A stretch of 64,000 bases of DNA from positions 124,001-188,000 of the forward strand of contig NZ_PVSS01000006.1 of assembly GCF_003025005.1 (NCBI RefSeq), read 5' to 3'. Below, piece by piece: positions 36,455 through 45,630 of the stretch. The notes below the pieces were generated by a model that did no database searches, was not told the DNA's origin, and saw nothing but the letters and a program-made list of their open reading frames with translations. The DNA comes from Brumimicrobium mesophilum (GTDB taxonomy: Bacteria; Bacteroidota; Bacteroidia; Flavobacteriales_D; Crocinitomicaceae). The position numbers and the translations under genes are program-made. The first letter of the stretch is position 1, and each line of letters starts with the position of its first letter.

Positions 36455-36640
36455 GGTGTGCCCCAGTCATTTTTTTGACCTTGCTTTAATAAAATGAATT
36501 TCTGAAAAGGCCCAAAAAAATAACTGCGTCGGGCTATCCACTGTATCTTTTTATTACCGCAATAAAGTTGGCTGAACTTATAAAAGTCCAAAGCGCGGTA
36601 ATAAAAAGGATGCCGTTACAATTGCGCAGCATTCATGAGT
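36455..36640. repeat. Dispersed palindromic repeat element
   Basis: A G/C-richer block in an AT-rich gap. Its core is a 14-bp perfect inverted repeat, CTTTTTATTACCGC at 36547-36560 with its complement at 36595-36608, enclosing an inner hairpin (AAGTT-GGCTG-AACTT). It is flanked by GGGCTATCCACTGTATC on one side and GGATGCCGTTACAATTGCG on the other. I recall similar blocks between genes in Flavobacteriia; copy number cannot be checked here. A 91-codon ORF over it is not a gene. Confidence 0.6.
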
Positions 36641-36785
36641 TCCATTTTTATATAATTAAAGCCACGAGTAATCCCTCACACGGATCTACCTTTGAGAATT
36701 GGTGTTGGCTTTATTTTGGATCATTTAGAAATCAAAAAATGCACACCCCAATCAAGGAATGTGCATTTCAAATTTTAAACTATTA

Positions 36786-36952
36786 TTACTTCTCCTTATT
36801 CACAATTAATTTAGAATTCAATTTCATGATTCCATCGTTGTAAATATTGATAATGTAAACTCCATTTGTGAGATTTCTTGTATCAATTACTTTCTCGCCT
36901 TCATTTGCATCAATTGTTCCTGCCCCATTTCGCGACCATTCAAATCAAAGAT
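36786..36952 (-). pseudogene. Relic of a T9SS type A sorting domain
   Basis: Read on the minus strand, the sequence gives FDLNGREMG, then after a frame change at about 36921 GTIDANEGEKVIDTRNL, NGVYIINIYNDG and KLNSKLIVNK with a TAA stop at 36788-36786. This is the usual end of a type A sorting domain. Everything upstream of FDLNG is gone. Confidence 0.75.
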
Positions 36953-37171
36953 TTTAAATCGCTGGGGAAATGTAGTTTTTGAAAACGAAGATAAGCTTAC
37001 AAAAGGACACACAATTTGTGGAATTGGATCGCAAAAAAAAACGGTGAAAAAGTCACAGATGGAACTTATTTTTATAGGATTTCTTTTGAGCTAGACAACT
37101 CAATGATGGATTGCGCATTGACAGATTGTGAGGTTGCAAAGCAAGGTTTCGTTCAGGTTTTTGGTGAGTAA
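36945..37171 (+). pseudogene. Relic of a T9SS type B (gliding motility-associated C-terminal) domain
   Basis: The plus strand reads LNRWGNVVFENEDKL, then after a frame change near 37015 WNWIAKKNGEKVTDGTYFYR and KQGFVQVFGE with TAA at 37169. RWGNxVF, DGTYFY and the final GFVQ are hallmarks of CHU_C/type B sorting domains. All of the protein before the RWGN region is missing, and it meets the type A relic at about 36950. Confidence 0.75.
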
Positions 37172-37387
37172 TAGATTCTAGTAATTGAGAAACTTGGTCA
37201 CTTACTAAAATAATAATCCTGAAAAATCTGGATCTCTTTTACTTGTGATTTACCGTTTTGAGCATTTAATTTTTTCTGCTTTTCGAGCTAGCCATTCTAT
37301 CCTACAAAATAAATCTACCCAAAAAATCTTCTTTATATCAGCAAAATCCTTAATTTACGTCTTATTCACTACGAAAAACGCAATATT
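37172..37387. other. Gap before comEC
   Basis: AT-rich sequence after the relics; no ORF, RNA gene or clear -7 element seen. Confidence 0.3.
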
Positions 37388-39364
37388 TTGATTAAAAGTT
37401 CAATTTTTGTTGCTTTACTGGCTTTCCTTTTTGGAATATTTATTGGCGATTTTGTTGATATGCATTGGATATTGACGTTTACCCTTTGGGCTACAGTTTT
37501 TATCATTTTTATCCTTCTCGTAGGTTTTGGTGAAAAAATGCTTTTCTTTAAAAAATGGATCAGTTTGAATATTGTCATTCTTCTATTTTTCTCTGGGATG
37601 TTGGGCTATCAATTGAAAATGCCTACTTCAGCTCAAAATCATTTTAGCACATATTATCTGAATGACGATTTCGTGATAGGTGAAATAATCGATTACCAAG
37701 TGGGTAATGGAGATTATGACAAGGCAATTCTGTCTGTTCAACAAGTTGTAAAAGCACATAAGAAACTTTTTGTTCAAGGAAAAATGTTGTGCTACATTAG
37801 AAGATCAGATAACGGTTTTTCTGAAGGAGGTGTGGTTATGTTTCAACCAAATTTAAAGCCCATCGAAAACAAAAATAATCCTGGAGAATTTAATGCCGTG
37901 CAATACTGGAAAGTGAAAGGAATAGATTATTTCTCATTTATCTCTGAAGAAAGTATGGGAGAAATAGAAATAGTGAATAGCTTTTCAAGCTTTTGGTCAA
38001 AATCCCGTGCGAAATTAGTGAATGTGGTCAAGGATAAAATTTCCAAGGAAAATCAGGGTTTAGTTGTTGCATTGTCTCTGGGAGATAAATCGCAATTATC
38101 TCAAGAGAAAAAGAATCATTTCGCAAATGCTGGAGCAATGCATGTTTTGGCTGTTTCAGGTATGCATGTTGGGATTTTATTGGCGTTTCTTCAATGGATT
38201 TTCTTCCGGTTTAAACCTTTAAGGAAACGAAATCTTTATTTGTTCTTCGCGTTAATTTTCATTTGGGCGTTCGCTTTTCTCACTGGAATGTCAGCATCCG
38301 TTGCACGAGCAGTAACAATGTTTACAATTTTAGCTATCGGACAATTATTAGGGAAGAAGTTTTTTAACGTTCAAGCTATTTTTGCGTCTGCGTTTTTTCT
38401 ACTCCTTTTTAATCCATTATTTCTTTTTGATATCGGCTTCCAACTTTCTTATTTGGCCGTTTTAGGCATTGCTCTTTTTTATAGACCTATAGCGAATTTG
38501 TTTCACTCGAAATACAAGGTAATTAACTATTTCTGGCAAGGAACAGCAATTGGAATCACTGCGCAAATAGGAACGCTGCCATTAACTCTTTATTATTTTA
38601 ATCAATTCCCTAACTATTTTTTTCTCACCAATATTGGGTTGTTAATCTTGGCTTCTGTGGCTTTAATTAGCGTGGTGCTGCTTTTTATGTTACATGCAAT
38701 TCCATATATTAGTGATATTATAGCTTACATCGTTAATTTTATTTTTGATACCCTAACCAATTTTATTAAATGGATCAATTCTTTGCCAGGAGAAGTAAGT
38801 ACAGGATTTTCTCCAAATATACTTCAAGTGGTTTTGCTATTTTTATTCACGGTTTTGACTTTGTTTTTCTGGAAAAACAAGAGAATTAAAGCCTTTCGAT
38901 TTGGAATAATTATCCTTTTCATTTTAGGAACGAGCTTGATTTTCAACAGAGAATATAATAAATCCAAGGAAGAACTCGTTGTGCTCAACCATTACCAAAA
39001 ATCGATATTATTGAAAGCGGATCATCAATTGTATCTAATTTACGATGAAACAAGCACTGCAACAGAAAAATCCAATGATTATTTGGTTCGTGGTTACGAA
39101 AATTCAGTTGGTTTAAAAGCAGAAATTGTCTCACTACCAAGTGAAAGTGAAGTGAAAATTAAGGATGAGATTTTTGTACAAAGTTCAACCGAAGGGTGGG
39201 AAATCAATTATTATGGTCAGCGCTTTTTTATGGCCAACAGAGTTAAAAAGAAAACTTTAGAACCAGGGCTTACAATTTTAAAAGGAGCGTGGAGTCCTTA
39301 CATTCCAAACACAAACATTGATTTAATTACAACGGATAAAGCTTTGATTGTAAGGAGACCTTAA
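37388..39364 (+). CDS. comEC: ComEC/Rec2-family DNA uptake channel protein
   Basis: The 658-residue inner membrane protein has N-terminal helices, a soluble DUF4131/OB-like part (about 70-200), and the competence domain (about 215-500) with LAVSGMHVGILLAFLQW, ALIFIWAFAFLTGMSASVARA and NPLFLFDIGFQLSYLAVLGI. It imports single-stranded DNA during natural transformation. The C-terminal 140 residues lack an HxHxDH motif, so the metallo-beta-lactamase domain of longer ComEC proteins is absent; this short form is common in Bacteroidota. The start is TTG at 37388, as no ATG fits before the first helix. Confidence 0.93.
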   Translation: MIKSSIFVALLAFLFGIFIGDFVDMHWILTFTLWATVFIIFILLVGFGEKMLFFKKWISLNIVILLFFSGMLGYQLKMPTSAQNHFSTYYLNDDFVIGEIIDYQVGNGDYDKAILSVQQVVKAHKKLFVQGKMLCYIRRSDNGFSEGGVVMFQPNLKPIENKNNPGEFNAVQYWKVKGIDYFSFISEESMGEIEIVNSFSSFWSKSRAKLVNVVKDKISKENQGLVVALSLGDKSQLSQEKKNHFANAGAMHVLAVSGMHVGILLAFLQWIFFRFKPLRKRNLYLFFALIFIWAFAFLTGMSASVARAVTMFTILAIGQLLGKKFFNVQAIFASAFFLLLFNPLFLFDIGFQLSYLAVLGIALFYRPIANLFHSKYKVINYFWQGTAIGITAQIGTLPLTLYYFNQFPNYFFLTNIGLLILASVALISVVLLFMLHAIPYISDIIAYIVNFIFDTLTNFIKWINSLPGEVSTGFSPNILQVVLLFLFTVLTLFFWKNKRIKAFRFGIIILFILGTSLIFNREYNKSKEELVVLNHYQKSILLKADHQLYLIYDETSTATEKSNDYLVRGYENSVGLKAEIVSLPSESEVKIKDEIFVQSSTEGWEINYYGQRFFMANRVKKKTLEPGLTILKGAWSPYIPNTNIDLITTDKALIVRRP

Positions 39365-39373
39365 AGATATATT

Positions 39374-40297
39374 TTATTGAAACACAGTACTAATGGAAGT
39401 TATTTGGAGGTAAGGATCAAAACTAAACATTGTTCTTTTTTTAACAATATTTTCTAACCCATCAGATTCATCGGACCATTCTACAGAAAATTCATAACCT
39501 ATCACTTCTTCATTTCTATTCAATGCCATTAGCTCTCCAAATTCATCAATGGTCATTTTTTTATCTAATTCCTTAAAATGCTTGATGATAAGTAATTTAC
39601 TTACTTTTCTAAAATCTACGGTTGAAGCTTTTTTGGCTGCTTCCATAAAATTCATTGTGTGGTCCATAAATGGTTGAAGCTCTTCACTACCGATCAACTG
39701 AATTTCTCGTCTTTTGAAAAAGCGTAAAAACTCCCATTCTGACTCGGTAATATTAAAGTTTCTATTCGATACAAAATGATAATTGAATTGATATGCGTAA
39801 TAAAAGTCTTTGTGTTTAGGAATTATCTTAAAATCATAAAGAGGGGAGACATTAATCAAACTGTCTTTATAATCAAATAAATAAAATGAATGATGAATTT
39901 CAAGAGAATCCATTTTGTCTATTTGATAAATGTGTTCAATTTCGTATTGAACTTCATCAAGATGTTGCATTGCTTCGGCACGATAACCAGGGATCAAATC
40001 TTCTATTCCAGATTTATGCAATCCTCTTAAATCTTTAGCGTTGATGTAATTTTGTTTAATTGTATAAATCGAATCCAAACGAACAAATGCTTCCGGTTTA
40101 AAAACTTTTAGCTTTCCAAATGATAAAGATTGGTAACTTTCTGAACCGTGTTTCTTAGTATTTTCTTTTTCAATGGCTGCGTGAAACCCCGCTGTTTGTT
40201 CTCTGATTGTCGTTATCGGAGTATTAGCTGTTGTTCCACAAGCACCAAGTAGTATGCTAAAGATTAACAAAACTAAAAAGAATGAAAATTTATTCAT
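39374..40297 (-). CDS. Lipoprotein of unknown function
   Basis: From the ATG at 40297 the signal is MNKFSFFLVLLIFSILLGAC with lipobox LGAC; an ATG at 40309 adds four residues. The mature part (about 290 residues) is alpha/beta, rich in Lys, Asp and aromatic residues, and matches nothing I know. It converges on comEC with nine bases between the stops. Confidence 0.7.
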   Translation of the reverse strand: MNKFSFFLVLLIFSILLGACGTTANTPITTIREQTAGFHAAIEKENTKKHGSESYQSLSFGKLKVFKPEAFVRLDSIYTIKQNYINAKDLRGLHKSGIEDLIPGYRAEAMQHLDEVQYEIEHIYQIDKMDSLEIHHSFYLFDYKDSLINVSPLYDFKIIPKHKDFYYAYQFNYHFVSNRNFNITESEWEFLRFFKRREIQLIGSEELQPFMDHTMNFMEAAKKASTVDFRKVSKLLIIKHFKELDKKMTIDEFGELMALNRNEEVIGYEFSVEWSDESDGLENIVKKRTMFSFDPYLQITSISTVFQ

Positions 40298-40471
40298 AGT
40301 AAGGGTCAAAATGAAATTAATAAATACTATTCCATGTAATTAGCAGGAAATATGTCCGCAGATTAATTAGAATAGAAACTAAAAATAGCAAATTTCATTC
40401 CGAATTCTAGCAGAATGTATAATATTTCACTGAGATGATTTATTCTCTGTTTTTGGTAGGAAGTTTACTCC

Positions 40472-41596
40472 TTAAGAATTCACCATAACTGGCATCACCA
40501 ACATCAAAATATCTTCATTTTCATTCTCGTTCGTCGCAGGAACAATTAATCCAGCTCTGTTTGGTTGACTCATCATCAATTTAATCTCATCTGAAGAAAT
40601 ATTGCTTAACATTTCAATGATAAATCGAGAGTTGAATCCTATTTCCATGTCTGCTCCGTCATAACTACAAGTTAAACGCTCCTTTGCTTCGTTTGAGAAA
40701 TCAATATCTTCAGCAGAAATTGCCAATTCAGACCCTGAAATCTTCAATTGTACTTGATGAGTTGTTTTATTAGCAAAAATAGAAACACGTTTAATCGATC
40801 TCAATAATGATTCACGATCAACCGTCAATACATTAGGATTTTCTTGTGGAATAACTGCTTCGTAATTAGGATATTTACCATCAATTAAACGACATGTTAG
40901 TTCGATATCTTTAAAGGTAAATACAGCATTTGAATCATTATAATCAATTTTCACCTCATAATCTGCCTGAGCACCTAAGTTGTTCTTAAGCATGTTCAAC
41001 GCTTTCTTAGGTAGAATAAATGAAGAATTTCCTGATGCTTTTGAATCTGTACGTTTATATCTAACTAATTTATGAGCGTCCGTAGCTACGAAAGTCATGT
41101 CATCAGTTGTAAATTGACAAAAAACACCGCTCATAACTGGACGTAAATCATCAGTTCCTGTTGCAAATAATGTTTTGTTAATAGCATCAGATAAAACTTC
41201 ACCACTAATTACGGTATTGTTTGTATTTTCTATTTCTCTAATCTTTGGAAAATCGTCACCGTTGTAACCAACCATTTTAGATTTACCATTCGTATAAGTG
41301 ATTTCAATTCCATAATTGTCATCATTGATAGTAAAGGTTAATGGTTGATCTGATAAATTTTTAAGAACATCCAACAATAACTTTGCAGGAATACAAATCT
41401 TTCCAGATTCATGTGCATCCACCTCAAAAGTGGTTTTCATTGTTGTCTCAATATCTGAAGCTGAAACTCTTAACGTTTTGTCATTGATTTCAAATAAGAA
41501 ATTGTCCAAAATTGGCAAAGTATTACTTGTTGTCAATACACCACTAATCGTTTGAAGGTGTTTTAATAAGCTTGAGCTTGAAACTACAAAATTCAT
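40472..41596 (-). CDS. dnaN: DNA polymerase III sliding clamp (beta subunit)
   Basis: The ring-shaped clamp that tethers DNA polymerase III. From ATG 41596 it has 374 residues, matching the family (366-380): MNFVVSSSSLLKHLQTISGV opens domain 1, NTLPILDNFLFEI, FATGTDDLRPVMSGVF and ATDAHKLVRYKR mark domains 1-2, and the end (LMLVMPVMVNS) keeps the MPMR-like tail. An upstream in-frame ATG at 41656 would add 20 residues that include promoter sequence, so I reject it. It follows gldG and a DUF4340-like gene on the same strand, an order seen in other Flavobacteriia. Confidence 0.97.
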   Translation of the reverse strand: MNFVVSSSSLLKHLQTISGVLTTSNTLPILDNFLFEINDKTLRVSASDIETTMKTTFEVDAHESGKICIPAKLLLDVLKNLSDQPLTFTINDDNYGIEITYTNGKSKMVGYNGDDFPKIREIENTNNTVISGEVLSDAINKTLFATGTDDLRPVMSGVFCQFTTDDMTFVATDAHKLVRYKRTDSKASGNSSFILPKKALNMLKNNLGAQADYEVKIDYNDSNAVFTFKDIELTCRLIDGKYPNYEAVIPQENPNVLTVDRESLLRSIKRVSIFANKTTHQVQLKISGSELAISAEDIDFSNEAKERLTCSYDGADMEIGFNSRFIIEMLSNISSDEIKLMMSQPNRAGLIVPATNENENEDILMLVMPVMVNS

Positions 41597-41622
41597 TTTT
41601 TCTTTCTTAAAATTTATAAGGG

Positions 41623-41630
41623 CAAATATA
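41623..41630 (-). promoter_or_regulatory. -7 element of dnaN (TATATTTG)
   Basis: An exact TAnnTTTG match ends 26 bases before the chosen ATG at 41596; a TTG lies 23 bases further up (41656-41654), a little far. It shows that dnaN can be transcribed on its own and supports the shorter start. Confidence 0.55.
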
Positions 41631-41670
41631 GCTTTTATCGTGTAAATTTGGAACAATAAAAGAATTAATC

Positions 41671-42690
41671 TTAGTTAGGCATTTGTAGTTGGTCTACAAA
41701 AACCGTCTTCCCTTGAATGATTGGTCCAATAGTGTAATATTGAACCCTCACCAATTCTCCATCTGGTTTCACTCCCCATAAATAATTCGGGTCATAAACT
41801 ACAGTGTCGGCTAAATTGTATTCTGGATCAAATCTTCTGTAAAGATCTAATTCATAGTTTAATGGAGTTCCTTTTATAATTAATTCATAATCAGGTGTGG
41901 AGTTTTTTATACTGTCAATTTCCTTAGGTGAAAGTGTGAAATTTGGTTGATTGAAATTGATGTTTTCAAAACCATTTAAATAAAATGTCAAGTTGTCTTT
42001 ATTGATATTGGTTATCTCTTTTCCTTGGGAAGAAACAAAAATATCATCCGGACCATTTATTTTAATTTTATAGCTATCGTCTAAAGTAACTCTGTTGATT
42101 ACTTCAATCTCATTTAAGTTAGCTCGTTTGTAAGAAAACATATTGACACATTGAAATCTTCTTGGATCTGCGAAAAAACGAGGTTCTAAAATCCCGTAAA
42201 ATCCTTTCATTCCCATAATTACAGGATTGTCACTTTTAATGTCTGGCGTTTCTAGCAACATGTGGGTTCCCATGTGATCTTGTGTTGAATGACCGATATA
42301 CCATGTTTTTGACCATTCCCCATTTTGATAAATCTTTACCCTTTTGTGATTTGCCATCAAAACCCTTTTCATGTTATCCATAGCAGCCTTAGGAACATAA
42401 CCTTTCAGGGTGATTTTGTTCATTGTTTCAAGCATCATCTGGGTGATGTTTTGTTGTACACATTCTCCATTTTCACCTGTCCAAATACCTTCTTTATTTC
42501 GAACAACACTAAAAGTTTCGTCACTAAATGAGTCGTAAATTTCGATTTTGTCCACAGTGGAGGTGTCTTCAACGGCAAATGCGATTAGACTTGTATCAGT
42601 GGCTTTAGCTCCTGTTTTAAGGTTCATAGCCATGATTGAAAGTACAACGATAAGGGTAATTCCTAAAAGAATAATGATTATTTTTTTCAT
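41671..42690 (-). CDS. DUF4340-like membrane-anchored protein, gld-linked
   Basis: A 339-residue protein with one N-terminal helix (about 4-22) and a periplasmic part: VDKIEIYDSFSDETFSVVRN, KEGIWTG, WYIGHSTQDHMGTHMLLE and RFFADPRRFQCV. The pattern is DUF4340-like, a domain often encoded after gliding or ABC-2 type auxiliary genes. It starts six bases after gldG stops, so it is likely part of the gldFG transcript. The role is unknown; helping the GldFG complex is an inference. Confidence 0.7.
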   Translation of the reverse strand: MKKIIIILLGITLIVVLSIMAMNLKTGAKATDTSLIAFAVEDTSTVDKIEIYDSFSDETFSVVRNKEGIWTGENGECVQQNITQMMLETMNKITLKGYVPKAAMDNMKRVLMANHKRVKIYQNGEWSKTWYIGHSTQDHMGTHMLLETPDIKSDNPVIMGMKGFYGILEPRFFADPRRFQCVNMFSYKRANLNEIEVINRVTLDDSYKIKINGPDDIFVSSQGKEITNINKDNLTFYLNGFENINFNQPNFTLSPKEIDSIKNSTPDYELIIKGTPLNYELDLYRRFDPEYNLADTVVYDPNYLWGVKPDGELVRVQYYTIGPIIQGKTVFVDQLQMPN

Positions 42691-42696
42691 AAAATT

Positions 42697-44472
42697 TTAT
42701 TTTTTGACGTATTTATATCTTCGTATAATAAATACGACTACCGCCATAACGACAATAAATAACAAAGGGATGGCGATATTGATAAATTTATAAAATCCAC
42801 CATCTCTTTCAATCTTCAATTTATCTGTCGGGTGCAAATCTATAGTTCGACTTCTAATTGAAAGCAAGGTACTTTCACCAAGCATATAGTCAACACAGTT
42901 TTCGAAAAATTCAAAGTTCCCAAATCCTCTACCCGCAAATAATTCATCAATTTCTCTTTCGCGTGGTAGTCTAGGAATATATCTATAAGTGTTTTCCTCA
43001 GGAACCGCTACAGAATCATAAAATGTATTTTTAAAGAAAGTTCCATTTCCTATAACCATTAATTTTCCTGGAGCAGTTGAGCGATCTAACATTTTTGAAT
43101 TAGGGTTGTCGGAATAGGTCGAAACAATTCTATTTTTAAATGCTGATTCAAATTCACCTTCAACCATTCCACCTAACATTAATCGATTGTTTTCGTCATC
43201 GGGGTTTTCTTGAAAAATCGGATTCTCTCCAAACTGACTTTCCATAGCAATAGAAAGTAGAGGAGCATTTCCAAAAGATTTTGAATTTGAAGAACTTGTT
43301 AATATTACCGAAGGCTTCGTTTTGTTTTTAGTTTGTACAAACTGTAAACTTGATGCATAAGGCAATTTGACAGGATTCACCATGCTAGAAATCGGGTGGT
43401 CTGTTCCTGCAGCACGAACATAAAAATACCAATTCACAAATCCTTTTGGAATTCCAGGCATCGCAAAAATATCGTAATTAGCATCTAAAACAAGGTCTTC
43501 ATTTACTTTGATACCATAATCGAAAAGCAAATCAGTTATTCCTGTTCTTTTACGTGTACTGTGCGTTTTTCCTGTTCTTCTAATAGTATCATTGTTAATT
43601 TCTAATGGATTATTGAAAACCATGATGTTTCCACCTTGCATCAAATATTGGTCAATAATATATTTGTCTTTACCGTCAAATTTCTTGGTTGGTTCTGCAA
43701 TGATAATTCCATCATATCCGTCAAGCGCGTTCAGTTTTCCATCAATTGTGATGTCCTCAATGATATAAGAGTCTTCAATGTTTCTTCTAGCCCCTTGTGA
43801 ATAAGGAATTCCCAATTCCCCGTGTCCATGAACGAAAGCTAACTTCTTTTTCTCATTTCGTGTAGCTTTTGCTAATACACGCATGAATTTATATTCTAAA
43901 CTGTTAATTCCTTTCTGAACCAAGTCGTTTAATCTAGCATCAAGTCTATATTGTCCTCCTTCTAAAAAACGGATATGTTCAACTGTAACTCCTCGATATT
44001 CAACTACCGCACCTGGGAATACTTCAATTATGTTTGAAGAACCTTGACTTCTGTAGGTAATATCGATTGGTCGAATTCCTTGACCTTTATTGAAAAGTTG
44101 TTCTTTTAAGGCTTCTTGATCCTCAATTGAACCTTTGTTTGGATTGATAAATTCATATTGAATGTTTTCACCTGCATAATATTTGAATTCATCCAACTTA
44201 TCTCTAACTGCCGTTTGCAAACGCTTTATTTCAGCGGGAAATTCACCTTCTAAATAAATTTTAAAGAGAATTTTATCCGTTAATATAGTATCAGATTTCA
44301 AAAAGTCGATACTTGAATCTGTTAGAGAGTATCGTTGGTCACTTGTGAAGTCTACACGAAAATCAACAAATGAAACAATGATGTTTACTAGAATCAGTAC
44401 AGCTAATGCTATTGCAGTAATGATTCCATAATACGCTCTATTTGAGGCTCTTTTTAATTTTAATCTGGCCAT
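42697..44472 (-). CDS. gldG: Gliding motility ABC auxiliary protein GldG
   Basis: The 591-residue protein has an N-terminal helix (about 14-35), a large periplasmic region and a C-terminal helix (about 570-588), with ABC-2-associated/GldG domain motifs: DFTSDQRYSLTDSSIDFL, QTAVRDKLDEFKYYAGENI, KLAFVHGHGELG and DKYIIDQYLMQGGNIMVFNNP. It works with GldF and the ATPase GldA (not in the window) and is needed for gliding in Flavobacterium. It starts two bases after gldF stops. Confidence 0.9.
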   Translation of the reverse strand: MARLKLKRASNRAYYGIITAIALAVLILVNIIVSFVDFRVDFTSDQRYSLTDSSIDFLKSDTILTDKILFKIYLEGEFPAEIKRLQTAVRDKLDEFKYYAGENIQYEFINPNKGSIEDQEALKEQLFNKGQGIRPIDITYRSQGSSNIIEVFPGAVVEYRGVTVEHIRFLEGGQYRLDARLNDLVQKGINSLEYKFMRVLAKATRNEKKKLAFVHGHGELGIPYSQGARRNIEDSYIIEDITIDGKLNALDGYDGIIIAEPTKKFDGKDKYIIDQYLMQGGNIMVFNNPLEINNDTIRRTGKTHSTRKRTGITDLLFDYGIKVNEDLVLDANYDIFAMPGIPKGFVNWYFYVRAAGTDHPISSMVNPVKLPYASSLQFVQTKNKTKPSVILTSSSNSKSFGNAPLLSIAMESQFGENPIFQENPDDENNRLMLGGMVEGEFESAFKNRIVSTYSDNPNSKMLDRSTAPGKLMVIGNGTFFKNTFYDSVAVPEENTYRYIPRLPREREIDELFAGRGFGNFEFFENCVDYMLGESTLLSIRSRTIDLHPTDKLKIERDGGFYKFINIAIPLLFIVVMAVVVFIIRRYKYVKK

Positions 44473-44474
44473 AT

Positions 44475-45206
44475 TTATTTACGTATTGCGGTTAAAATAT
44501 TGTGAGATGCAAATAAGAAGAAGATAATGATACTGAAGAAATAAACAATATCACTCAAAATAAGAACTCCTTTTTTGATTGATTCATAATGGTAATCTAA
44601 ACTGGCATAACGAATGATGCCGTCAAATCCTGCAAAGGTTGCATATGAACCTAAAAGTGATAAACCACTAAATGCAAACCAGCACAAGAATAATGCGAAA
44701 ATAAATGCAACAATTTGATTACTGGTTATTGTACTTGCAAAAATTCCAATTGCCACAAAGGAGGAACCTAAAAGTATTAATCCAATAAATGAAGTTATTG
44801 CAGCTCCATGATCCATTACACCAACAGGGTCTCCTAAGTAATGCATAGAAGCGTAAAATGTGAGGGTGGGAATGAGTGAAATCACTACCAAAGTTACACC
44901 AGCTAAATATTTAGCAATTAATATTGACAAATCTGATATTGGTCGAGTATAAAGTAATTCTATAGTTCCTGTTTTTCTTTCATCTGCGAATGAACGCATT
45001 GTTATTGCAGGAATAAGAATGATTAAAATCAGTGGGGCAAGATTGTAAAATGGGATAAGGTCTGAAATCCCTCCATTCAATAAATTGTAATCATCGTTGA
45101 TAATCCATAAAAACAACCAACATGTAATAATAAAAATAAGGATAAAAACATAGCCGATAATCGAACTCAAAAAACTACGTATTTCCTTTAAATAAAGTGC
45201 TCCCAT
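44475..45206 (-). CDS. gldF: Gliding motility ABC transporter permease GldF
   Basis: A 243-residue ABC-2 permease with six helices: LSSIIGYVFILIFIITCWLF, IPFYNLAPLILIILIPAITM, the conserved RSFADERKTGTIELLYTRPI loop, and C-terminal IVYFFSIIIFFLFASH. It is the membrane partner of GldA and GldG. A TATTTTTG element upstream makes it the first gene of gldF-gldG-DUF4340. Confidence 0.92.
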   Translation of the reverse strand: MGALYLKEIRSFLSSIIGYVFILIFIITCWLFLWIINDDYNLLNGGISDLIPFYNLAPLILIILIPAITMRSFADERKTGTIELLYTRPISDLSILIAKYLAGVTLVVISLIPTLTFYASMHYLGDPVGVMDHGAAITSFIGLILLGSSFVAIGIFASTITSNQIVAFIFALFLCWFAFSGLSLLGSYATFAGFDGIIRYASLDYHYESIKKGVLILSDIVYFFSIIIFFLFASHNILTAIRK

Positions 45207-45223
45207 TCCTATGAAATTTGTGT

Positions 45224-45231
45224 CAAAAATA
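45224..45231 (-). promoter_or_regulatory. -7 element of the gldF transcript (TATTTTTG)
   Basis: Exact TAnnTTTG match on the minus strand, 17 bases before the gldF ATG. No -33 TTG seen. Confidence 0.5.
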
Positions 45232-45318
45232 ATGCTTCTTTAGCTCAGTTCTGATTATAAACGCTAAAGATTATTAAAATTAAACTGTTAATGAACCTTT
45301 GTTGATTGAATGGCTTGT

Positions 45319-45621
45319 TTATTTGATTGAAAAGCCATCAAAGTAAGTTTCTGTAGACCAAGCTTCCGCTTTTTGGTCGAACAATAATTTTACAGTTGGC
45401 CAAATTGAAGCAAATAGGTCAGATTTTCTATAGTTTTCTAAATCTTCATCCGATTCCCATTCACTAAACGTAAAAACAATCCCCGGCGTATTTTTGTCAC
45501 GTAATAATTTCATTCCTTTACATCCAGGGAATGCATTGATCTTCGTTTTTACAGTGTCAAAATGAGATATGAAATCTTCAATTTTATCTTCCTTTAAAGT
45601 TAACTTAACTAATCTGGTCAT
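45319..45621 (-). CDS. Antibiotic biosynthesis monooxygenase (ABM) domain protein
   Basis: The 100-residue dimeric ferredoxin-like protein matches the ABM group: LVKLTLKEDKIEDFISHFD, GCKGMKLLRDKNTPGIVFTFSEWESDED and a closing LFDQKAEAWST. Members include quinone and heme monooxygenases and many of unknown role. It follows the SAM hydrolase gene after nine bases, so probably the same transcript. Confidence 0.88.
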   Translation of the reverse strand: MTRLVKLTLKEDKIEDFISHFDTVKTKINAFPGCKGMKLLRDKNTPGIVFTFSEWESDEDLENYRKSDLFASIWPTVKLLFDQKAEAWSTETYFDGFSIK

Positions 45622-45630
45622 TTCTTTATT

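Noticed and set aside
36568-36843. 91-codon plus-strand ORF
   Set aside because: It spans the palindromic repeat and the antisense of a T9SS relic; its translation has no protein-like conservation.
41597-41656. Extended 20-residue N-terminus for DnaN
   Set aside because: It contains the likely -7 element and is not part of the clamp family; ATG 41596 gives the normal start.
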